Assembly: GCA_946811185.2 (NCBI GenBank) | Contig: OX328096.1 | Span: 69,439,345-69,503,344, forward strand | Reading direction: 5' to 3' | Source: Hippopus hippopus | Lineage: Eukaryota > Mollusca > Bivalvia > Cardiida > Cardiidae | Length of the DNA stretch: 64,000 bases | Shown here: positions 56,442-64,000 of the stretch, piece by piece | Numbering within the stretch: the first letter of the stretch is position 1 | Layout: each line of letters starts with the position of its first letter | Notes under the pieces: generated by a model | Databases searched by the model: none | The model's input: only the letters and a program-made list of their open reading frames with translations | What the model was told of the DNA's origin: nothing | Made by a program: the position numbers and the translations under genes

Positions 56442-56636
56442 ATGGACGTTGTTTACGATAGTGAACTGAGCGATATTGAAGACGAAGAAATAGACGATTC
56501 TGGGCCGGTAAGGCCGTACATGTACGAGCCAATTTTTAAAGAAACTTATTAAGTTTCTGGTGATGAGGATAAAAGTAACTTTTCGCCCACTGATGACGAA
56601 AATGACGATGTTGTGCCGGACTTTTCAACGTGTTGA
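56442..56636 (+). pseudogene. Truncated acidic ORF in unit A (MDVVYDSELSDIEDEE...)
   Basis: ATG at 56442 follows a CRE by about 20 bases. 36 codons (DSELSDIEDEEIDDSGP, then RPYMYEP) end in TAA at 56550-56552. The same frame goes on as acidic coding-like sequence (NFSPTDDENDDVVPDF) to a TGA at 56634-56636. A gtaagg donor lies inside (after DSGP), so a first exon of 22 codons is the alternative. Family not recognised; the RPYMYEP leader recalls N-termini of invertebrate multi-domain orphan proteins. Confidence 0.45.
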
Positions 56637-57194
56637 GTATCGCGCGATATTGAAATACGTCTATTACGGGGCGATGGCGAACATCGCTTACAGAAATAAT
56701 ATTCTATACAGTACATGATAGAATTAAGTGTATGGCATAAGCTTTGTTTTACGTGAAGCATTTTCAGTAGATTAACGGGCGGAATTAAAAAAAAAAAAAG
56801 GACAGGTTCAAGACAGTTCCACGACAAGACAGTTCCCCGACACTTTTGAAGACATTCCCCCCGACACTTTAGTTTCATGTCAAATAACCTTTTTCTTGAC
56901 TTTTATGATTGATAATCACGAGACGTTAGTTCTAATTATTTGTTAATGGGTCCTTGTTGATATTTGTACCTTGTAAAGAATTCTGTAAACATTGACGGGT
57001 ACAAGGTTATTCTGTCATGGGTGAAGGGTTCCACAATAAATCACGATTTTCATGAGAATAAGAATATTTTGAAATGCTGTTAACCAGCATGAAATTTTAT
57101 AAAGATTATGTTCCGAGATTATTAAGAGTTAATTCTCAAAATTATTTTGAAAATTATTTTAGTTGTATTTCTTACCATACAGAAATACATGAAC

Positions 57195-57198
<4 letters not shown>

Positions 57199-57229
<31 letters not shown>
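57199..57229 (+). repeat. (GA)n microsatellite
   Basis: Pure GA run in unit A. Units B and C have only a few repeats, so it expanded after duplication. Confidence 0.9.
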
Positions 57230-57230
<1 letters not shown>

Positions 57231-57585
57231 GTGGGATCTACCTGTGTGAAATACTTTTTTGTGTTTACCTTGTCCACATGATCCATTCAATGCAAAAATT
57301 TATCATACATGTATAGCCATTGTATGTTCCATATAGAGCTTCTCTATGAAAGTCTTAAACTCTGAATTGTACGCCGTGGGAAAGGAGTGTAAATTTGTTC
57401 ACTTCTTGTTTGTCTTATGCAAATTGTTTCAATTTGGGTAGGTCTCAAATTGGTCTACTAGGGACTGAGCGGTTAATACTGACATTCCGGTCAAATTGCA
57501 GTATAGACGACTTCAGATTCATTGTAAAAACATAAAAAGAGCTGGTAACTATCAGCTGGTCCTTTATCCACAATATTTTCTATTT

Positions 57586-57818
57586 TTAACTCTTTACCAA
57601 ACGACAAAATATTAAACAGGTCCAAATTGAAATCACTTGCAGACGACAAAATAAAGTTAAATATTTCAAAAATTGAAATTTGTTTCCAGCAGAGTAGAAA
57701 ACATTGTGGTAAAAGGAGAAAATGCTGGCTGCCAGCATTATCTCCTTTTCCTACAATGTTTTTAAAAGGCTTCTGTCTCAGGGTCGTAAAAACTAGGGAT
57801 TGATTGGTAAAGGGTTAA
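57586..57818 (-). mobile_element. TTAA hairpin MITE in unit A (first)
   Basis: TTAACTCTTTACC to GGTAAAGGGTTAA; same position as 61423 and 63295 in units B and C. Confidence 0.85.
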
Positions 57819-57937
57819 ATAAAAATCCCACACATTGGGCACGAGTTCTGGTTTAGTTCCCAGGAAGCAGTATCTGAAGAGATTAGTACGAGTTGTATGA
57901 ACTTGTTTCTCAAGAGATGTAAAATACATGTTTGAAT

Positions 57938-58166
57938 TGTTACCAAACGTCAAATTTATTGACTCAACCGAATTGACAGCATTTGGAGTCAACAAATTAA
58001 ATTTTACTCACATGTTTGGACTTGTCTTTAATGGGGTAGAAAACATTGTAGAAAAAGGAGAAAATACTGGTTACCAGCATTTTCTCCTTTACCTACAGTG
58101 TTTTCAAAAGGTTTTTCTTTCTTCACCAGGGTTGTTAAAACAAAGGATTGTTTGGTAAAGGGTTAA
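57938..58166 (-). mobile_element. TTAA hairpin MITE in unit A (second)
   Basis: TTGTTACCAAACGTC to TTTGGTAAAGGGTTAA. Confidence 0.85.
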
Positions 58167-58271
58167 ACTAAGTTAAACTAAATTCCAATAAACAATCACA
58201 TTTTATCGATCATATTTAAATGCTGTAGATTTGAAATATTCTAATTTTTTTTATCATTTGGGTTAGGGTTA

Positions 58272-58500
58272 GGCTAAACCCTTACACAGATGGCAAAACT
58301 TTAGACTTGTCCACTCCACACTGAAAGTATTTGCAGACCACAGATCAAATGTGGCCTTGACAATAGGTTTGAGGGTAGAAAATATTGTAGGAAAAGAAGA
58401 TAACTCTGGGTATCAGGACTTATTCCTTTTTTCATTCTGTTCTCAAATCTTTCTCCATTAGTGTGGTTGAAGGTCAGAATTTTGAGGTAAAAGGTAAAAG
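58272..58500 (-). mobile_element. TTAA hairpin MITE in unit A (third)
   Basis: AAACCCTTACACAGATGGC, then the B arm and a degenerate A' arm. Confidence 0.75.
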
Positions 58501-58979
58501 AATTGGTGTGTAAGCCTAGTCAAAAACGTTCTGTTTCCTAATTTAAAAAATGTGTTATTTTGAATTTCCTCACTTTTGTCTGATTATCAGAGAAAATGAC
58601 CTGTGTCAAATGTACAATTTCAGAATTTTCATACTGACATGTTCAAAACATTTTTCTCAGTAGCCTGTCTAGAAGACATAATATGGATAGGAACAGGGAA
58701 ATATCCACAAATCAAAATTGTATAGATATAATTCAAAATTTGTTCAAAATGCATGTAAGTTGTCAAATCATTTTTAAGAGTGAAATGTCAAAGAGAAGTA
58801 GTGTATGGGATAAAAGCTGTAACATGGGTTTACTGTCACCAACAAACATTACAGTGTAAAGGGGTGAGATATGCAAATGTTATGTAACCATTTCCTGTAT
58901 TGTTTCAACTGGTTGGTGATGGATTAACGGTACCAGATTAACATTTATGACCATGACTAGGGGTAGCCAGATACCGACT

Positions 58980-59190
58980 TAACCCTTTAACATACAAACC
59001 CTAGATCTAGTTTCCAATACCCAAAGAAAGAGTGTTTGAAAAACAGTGTGGGAATAAAATGATGTTTGCTGTTCAAAGAATGATTATTATCCCTTGAAAG
59101 TTTACATCATTTGAACAGTGTCGACTTTGTTATTTGCAAAATTTATGTTATGAATTTGGATGAATCTTTAATTTTGTTAAATGTTGAAAT
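58980..59190 (+). mobile_element. TTAA hairpin MITE, degenerate
   Basis: TTAACCCTTTAACATAC at the left; the core is mostly lost. Confidence 0.5.
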
Positions 59191-59323
59191 CATTTGGAAA
59201 AGGGAGAAAACGGTAGCAATTTCTCCTTTGTTCAGAATGAAGCGATAATGTAGAAAAGGGTAAAATAGTACGAATAACAATTCATGTATTCCAATTTCGA
59301 GGAAAAAAAAAAAAAGAAATTAC

Positions 59324-59701
59324 CTACTTCATGTTGGATTTTCTTTTTGGAAATTGCGGTTGCGGAATGTCTGTCTTTCGGAGTTTCGGTTTAAGGCCTA
59401 TCTCCTTTCGACTCGGAGTTTCGAATAATGTCGGCACAGCGTCAGGTTTTAACCGCAGACTAAAATTCCTATAACCAACTTCTTTTGCGAGTTTTGGACT
59501 TATTAAGAACTGACTGTCATCGAAGTATTTCAAACACAATTTCGAATGAACCGATGGCAAAAAATCTGTCGCTACTGTCCGGCCCCGGTTTAAACGTTCA
59601 ATCCATAGTTTTCTCCTTTTTAATTCCTTCGGAAATTTGAACATACTAATTCTATGAGTTCCCGAATCGACGTTGCAGCCATAGGCTGCACAATTTACCA
59701 T
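59324..59701 (-). CDS. THAP-domain protein (single exon or first exon), atypical zinc ligand
   Basis: A 125-codon ORF beginning MVNCAAYGCN. Family knowledge: THAP domains are C2CH zinc-coordinating DNA-binding modules, shared by P-element-like transposases and host regulators. Seen: Cys4 and Cys9, FKFPKE at 21-26, invariant-type Trp33, Cys56, and the terminal box DAVPTLF at 87-93. The fourth ligand, normally His in CxxH, is Tyr59 (CLKY), reachable from CAC by one transition. After residue 95 it is basic with no other domain. The ORF ends AAGTAG followed by gtaatt, so a donor may overlap the stop and more exons may exist to the left. It lies between copies A and B of the 2-kb repeat unit. Confidence 0.7.
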   Translation of the reverse strand: MVNCAAYGCNVDSGTHRISMFKFPKELKRRKLWIERLNRGRTVATDFLPSVHSKLCLKYFDDSQFLISPKLAKEVGYRNFSLRLKPDAVPTLFETPSRKEIGLKPKLRKTDIPQPQFPKRKSNMK

Positions 59702-59754
59702 TTTTTCGGCTTAGTTCTCAGTTAATACTCAGATATCTGCATACAATCATCCGC

Positions 59755-59830
59755 GTTCCTACTGTATGTCTACTGACGGTATACACAGACTGACTCGACA
59801 ATGACGTCATACATGCACGGGAGATAAGCG
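59755..59830 (-). promoter_or_regulatory. Possible THAP gene promoter with CRE
   Basis: About 55-130 bases upstream of the THAP ATG there is TGACGTCA (near 59801-59808) in a locally GC-richer stretch. Inferred from motif and position. Confidence 0.3.
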
Positions 59831-60282
59831 AATCAGGGGAAGTAAGCCATGTACCATTTTTAGGGCCGTATATCAGCGTGACAATTCGGCCGTGGTTTAT
59901 GGCATGTTACAGGGTGGTATTTATGAAAAATGGCGGACGCATGTTTAACTGACATCATTTGCAGCTGATTAAAGGAAAAAAAACAGTCTGGTCAAAATAT
60001 TTTAGGATTTGACCTTTAAGGGAGTGTATCCAGTTATCCAGTAGACGATCTTCCAATTACATTTGATTTAAAGGGCAAATCAACAAGTTTCAGATATGGT
60101 TAATTTTCAAATCTACACTTATCAAATGGTAACCTGGTAATGTTGTAATTAGAAAAAAAAATTAATAAAAGTACTTTTTTTCAATTCATATTTCTGCTTA
60201 TTAATTTTTATTGCATCTCTTATCTCCCTTACTTATTGCTGCGTCCCTTGATTTGTGACGTCATAGGAGAGCTTGTTTCAAT

Positions 60283-60477
60283 ATGGACGTTGTTTACGAT
60301 AGTGAACTGAGCGATATTGAAGACGAAGAAATAGACGATTCTGGGCCGGTAAGGCCGTACATGTACGAGCCATTTTTTAAAGAAACTTACTAAGTTTCTG
60401 AGGATGAGGATAAAAGTAACTTTTCGCCCACTGATGACGAAAATGACGATGTTGTGCCGGACTTTTCAACGTGTTGA
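60283..60477 (+). pseudogene. Truncated acidic ORF in unit B
   Basis: Same reading frame as in unit A, with the TAA at the same codon (60391-60393) and the same later TGA. Only a few substitutions are seen (PFFKETY for PIFKETY). Confidence 0.45.
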
Positions 60478-61422
60478 GTATCGCGCGCTATTGAAATACG
60501 TCTATTACGGGGCGAAGATCGCTTACAGAAATATTATTCTATACATGATAGAATTAAGTGTATGGCATAAACTTTGTTTCACGTGAAGCATTTTCAGTAG
60601 ATTAACGGGCGGAATTAAACAAAAACAAAAAAAAAAAAAAAAAAAAAAAGACGGTTTCAAGACAGTTCCACGACAAGACAGTTCCCCGACACTTTTGAAG
60701 ACATTTCCCCGACACTTTAGTTTCATGTCAAATAAACTTTTTCTTGACTTTTACGATTGATAATCGTGAGATGTTAGTTCTAACTATTTGTTGATGGATC
60801 CTTGTTGATATTTGTACCTTGTAAAGAATTCTGTAAACATTGACGGGTAGGCCTACAAGTTTATTCTCTCATGGGTGAAGGGTTACACAATAAATCACGA
60901 TTTTCATGAGAATATTTTGAAATGCTGTTAACCAGCATGAAATTTGATAAAAGAATATGTTCCGAGATTATTAAGAGTTAATTCTCAAAATTATTTTGAA
61001 AATTATTTTAGTTGCATTTCTTACCATACAGAAATACATGAACATCAGAGAGAGGGAGAGGGCATCTAGCCTACCTGTGGGAAATACTTTTTTGCTGTTA
61101 ACCTTGTACACATGATCCATTCAATGCAAAAAGTTTATCATACATGTATAGCTGTTGTATGTTCCATATAGAGCTTCTCTGTGAAAGTCTTAAACTCTGA
61201 ATTGTAAGCCGTGGGAAAGATTAGTGTAAATTTGTTCAGTTCTTGTTTGTCTTATGCAAATTGTTTCAATTTGGGTAAGTCTCAAATTGGTCTACTAGGG
61301 ACTGAGCGGTTAATCCTGACATTCCGGTCAAATTGCAGTATAGACGACTTCAGATTCATTGTAAAAACATAGAAAAAGCTGGTAACTATCAGTTGGTCCT
61401 TTTTCCACAATATTTTCTATTT

Positions 61423-61650
61423 TTAACTCTTTACCAAACGACAAAATATTAAACAGGTCCAAATTGAAATGACTCGCAGACGACAAAATAAAGTTAAATA
61501 TTTCAAATATTGAAATTTGTTTCCAGCAGAGTAGAAAACATTGTGGTAAAAGGAGAAAATGCTGACTACCATCTCCTTTTCCTACAATGTTTTTAAAAGG
61601 CTTCTGTCTCAGGGTCGTAAAAACTAGGGATTGATTGGTAAAGGGTTCAA
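61423..61650 (-). mobile_element. TTAA hairpin MITE in unit B (first)
   Basis: One side of the central hairpin is deleted (GCTGACTACC runs directly into ATCTCC). Confidence 0.85.
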
Positions 61651-61769
61651 TATAAATTCCACACATTGGGCACGAGTTGTGGTTTAGTTCCCAGGAAGCA
61701 GTATCCGAAGAGATTAGTACGAGTTGTATGAACTTGTTTCTCAAGAGATGTAAAATACATGTTTAAATT

Positions 61770-61997
61770 GTTACCAAACGTCAAATTTATTGACTCAACC
61801 GAATTGACAGCATTTGGAGTCAACAAATTAAATTTTACTCACATATTTGGACTTGTCTTTGATGGGGTAGAAAACATTGTAGAAAAAAGAGAAAATACTG
61901 GTTACCAGCATTTTCTCCTTTACCTACAATGTTTTCAAAAGGTTTTTCTTTCTTCACCAGGGTCGTTAAAACAAAGGATTGTTTGGTAAAGGGTTAA
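61770..61997 (-). mobile_element. TTAA hairpin MITE in unit B (second)
   Basis: Same as 57938-58166; it ends at the joint with unit C. Confidence 0.85.
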
Positions 61998-62219
61998 ACT
62001 AAGTTAAAGGGCAAATCAACAAGTTCCAGATATGGTTAATTTTCAAATCTACACTTATCAAATGGTAACCTGGTAATGTTGTAATTAGAAAAAAAAAATT
62101 AGTAAAAGTACTTTTTATCAATTTATATTTCTGCTTATCAATTTTTATTGCATCGCTTATCTCCCTTACTTATTGTTGCGTCCCTTGATTTGTGACGTCA
62201 TAGGAGAGCTTGTTTCAAT

Positions 62220-62414
62220 ATGGACGTTGTTTACGATAGTGAACTGAGCGATATTGAAGACGAAGAAATAGACGATTCTGGGCCGGTAAGTCCGTACATG
62301 TACGAGCCAATTTTTAAAGAAACTTATTAAGTTTCTGAGGATGAGGATGAAAGTAACTTTTCGCCCACTGATGACGAAAATGACGATGTTGTGCCGGACT
62401 TTTCAACGTGTTGA
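62220..62414 (+). pseudogene. Truncated acidic ORF in unit C
   Basis: Same frame and same TAA (62328-62330). The GTAAGG after GGGCC is GTAAGT here, an even better splice donor. Confidence 0.45.
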
Positions 62415-63294
62415 GTATCGCACGCTACTGAAATACGTCTATTACGGGGCGAACATCGCTTATAGAAATATTATTCTATACATGATAGAATTAAGTGTAT
62501 GGCATAAACTTTGTTTCACGTGAAGCATTTTCAGTAGATTAACGGGCGGAATTAAACAAAAAAAAAAAAAAAGGATGGTTTCAAGACACTTCCACGACAA
62601 GACAGTTCCCTGACACTTTTGAAGACATTTCCCCGACACTTTAGTTTCATGTCAAATAACCTTTTTCCTGACTTATACGATTGATAATCGTGAGATGTTA
62701 GTTCTAACTATTTGTTGATAGGTCCTTGTTGGTATTTGTACCTTGTAAAGAATTCTGTAAACATTGACGGGTACAAGTTTATTCTCTCATGGGTGAAGGG
62801 TTACACAATAAATCACGATTTTCATAAGAATAAGAATATTTTGAAATGCTGTTAACCAGCATGAAATTTGATAAAAGAATATCTTCCGAGATTATTAAGA
62901 GTTAATTCTCAAAATTATTTCGAAAATTATTTTATTTGTATTTCTTACCATACAGAAATACATGTACATCAGAGAGAGGGAGAGGGGATCTACCTGTGTG
63001 AAATACTTTTTCGCTGTTTACCTTGTACACATGATCCATTTAATGCAAAAATTTATCATACATGTATAGCTATTGTATGTTCCATTTAGACCTTCTCTGT
63101 GAAAGTCTGACACTCTGAATTGTGTGCCGTTGGAAAGGATAGTGTAAATTTGTTCAGTTCTTGTTTGTCTTCTGCAAATTGTTTCAATTTGGGTAAGTCT
63201 CAAATTGGTCTACAGACGACTTCAGATTCATTGTAAAAACATAGAAAGAGCTTATAACTATCAATTGGTCCTTTATCCACAATATTTTCTATAT

Positions 63295-63527
63295 TTAACT
63301 CTTTACCAAACGACAAAATTTTAAACAGGTCCATACTGAAATCACTTGCAGACGACAAAATCAAGTTATTTATTTCAAAAATTGAAATTTGTTTCCAGCA
63401 GAGTAGAAAACATTGTGGTAAAAGGAGAAAATGCTGGTTACCAGCATTTTCTCCTTTTCCTACAATGTTTTTAAAAGACTTCTATCTCAGGGTCGTAAAA
63501 ACCAGGGATTGATTGGTAAAGGGTTAA
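63295..63527 (-). mobile_element. TTAA hairpin MITE in unit C (first)
   Basis: Intact core GCTGGTTACCAGC. Confidence 0.85.
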
Positions 63528-63603
63528 ATACAAATCCCGCACATTGGGCACGAGTTCTGGTTTAGTTCCCAGGAAGCAGCATCCGAAGATATTAGTACCA
63601 GTT

Positions 63604-63812
63604 ATTGACTCAACCGAATTGAGAGCATTTGGAGTCAACAAATTAAATTTTACTCACATGTTTGGACTTGACTTTGATGGGGTAGAAAACATTGTAGAAA
63701 AAGGAGAAAATACTGGTTACCAGCATTTTCTCCTTTTCCTACAATGTTTCCAAAAGGTTTTTCTTTCTTCACCAGGGTCGTTAAAACAAAGGATTGTTTG
63801 GTAAAGGGTTAA
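63604..63812 (-). mobile_element. TTAA hairpin MITE in unit C (second), left end deleted
   Basis: It starts at TTGACTCAACCG because unit C lacks about 50 bases present in A and B. Confidence 0.8.
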
Positions 63813-63922
63813 CCTAAGTTAAACTAAATTCCAATAAACAACCACATTTTATCGGTCATATTTAAATGCTGTGGATTTGAAATATTCTAACTTTTTATCA
63901 TTTGGGTTAGGGTTAGGCTAAA

Positions 63923-64000
63923 CCCTTACACAGATGGCAAAACTTTAGACTTGTCCACTCCACACCGAAAGTATTTGCAGACCACAGATCAAATGTGGCC
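63923..64000 (-). mobile_element. TTAA hairpin MITE in unit C (third), cut by window end
   Basis: CCCTTACACAGATGGC and the B arm as in 58272. Confidence 0.7.

Larger units (their letters stand above)
56226..58354 (+). repeat. 2-kb repeat unit, copy A
   Basis: It begins TTAAAGGGCAAATCAACAAG and contains a CRE (TGTGACGTCATAGG), a truncated acidic ORF, a poly-A tract, a (GA)n run and three embedded MITEs. It matches copy C throughout and copy B up to the TTAAA joint. It is separated from B by 1.7 kb holding the THAP ORF. Confidence 0.85.
60068..62003 (+). repeat. 2-kb repeat unit, copy B
   Basis: Near-identical to A and C by eye. It stops right after its second complete MITE, where copy C begins head to tail. 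It lacks the third MITE found in A and C. Confidence 0.85.
62004..64000 (+). repeat. 2-kb repeat unit, copy C (runs off the window)
   Basis: Head-to-tail with copy B. It matches copy A to the last base of the window (CAGATCAAATGTGGCC), so it extends beyond it. Confidence 0.85.

Noticed and set aside
830..64000. Many similar short palindromic repeats as a CRISPR-like array
   Set aside because: Copies are dispersed, in both orientations, with irregular spacing and TTAA ends, in a eukaryotic genome. They are MITEs.
1..64000. A new multi-gene functional system
   Set aside because: The genes are unrelated animal genes with large introns. Nothing suggests a linked pathway or defence island; the novelty lies in the repeats.

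Overview
This is eukaryotic, AT-rich, intron-rich animal DNA. Two genes are conserved metazoan genes (ZNF598 and synaptogyrin). The repeat population (tRNA-derived SINEs with aaaacaccaatcaatc-type tails, palindromic MITEs of the CTGCGCAGGCTGA type, an AGCTCACCTGAGC element) looks like that of a bivalve mollusc, probably a heterodont clam or mussel. The lineage is inferred from repeat style and not proven. There is no bacterial operon, phage or CRISPR array.

Layout. Positions 2758-12341 (minus strand) hold a complete six-exon ZNF598, the RING/zinc-finger E3 ligase of ribosome quality control. All splice phases close into a 945-residue protein. Divergently, 12706-30143 (plus strand) hold a complete four-exon synaptogyrin (226 residues). 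The two start codons are about 364 bp apart, with a perfect CRE palindrome between them, so a shared bidirectional promoter is likely. From 30144 to about 44270 I see the synaptogyrin 3' UTR and then repeats and unassigned sequence. At 44272-44438 (minus) there is an isolated lysine-rich coiled-coil terminal exon. At 49301-56156 (minus) there is a five-exon KY/hillarin-type transglutaminase-core gene (495 residues), apparently catalytically dead. At 59324-59701 (minus) there is a THAP-domain ORF, flanked by three copies of a unit of about 2 kb (from 56226, 60068 and 62004) that carry the same truncated acidic ORF.

The most striking feature is the repeat landscape. One hairpin MITE family with TTAA ends and CCCTTTACC termini (piggyBac-like) occurs about 60 times as whole or partial copies, roughly one per kilobase, in introns, UTRs and intergenic DNA. 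It has two different arms (A and B) around a palindrome of about 53 bp, and rare A-A and B-B versions exist. Other families are a CTGCGCAGGCTGA palindromic MITE (MITE-2), an ATAT-target MITE found nested in it (MITE-3), a GATCAGACTGCA palindrome family, tRNA-derived SINEs, a mariner relic, foldback elements, and two or three promoter-like repeat units that carry a CRE, an ATG and a splice donor. A GC-rich insert of about 1.1 kb with an irregular ~11-bp period is embedded in one MITE copy inside synaptogyrin intron 2.

The protein-coding genes do not form a pathway together. Apart from the likely shared promoter of ZNF598 and synaptogyrin, I see no functional linkage. The novelty here is mostly in the repeats and in the KY-like and THAP-like genes with altered key residues. 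All calls come from reading the sequence by eye.
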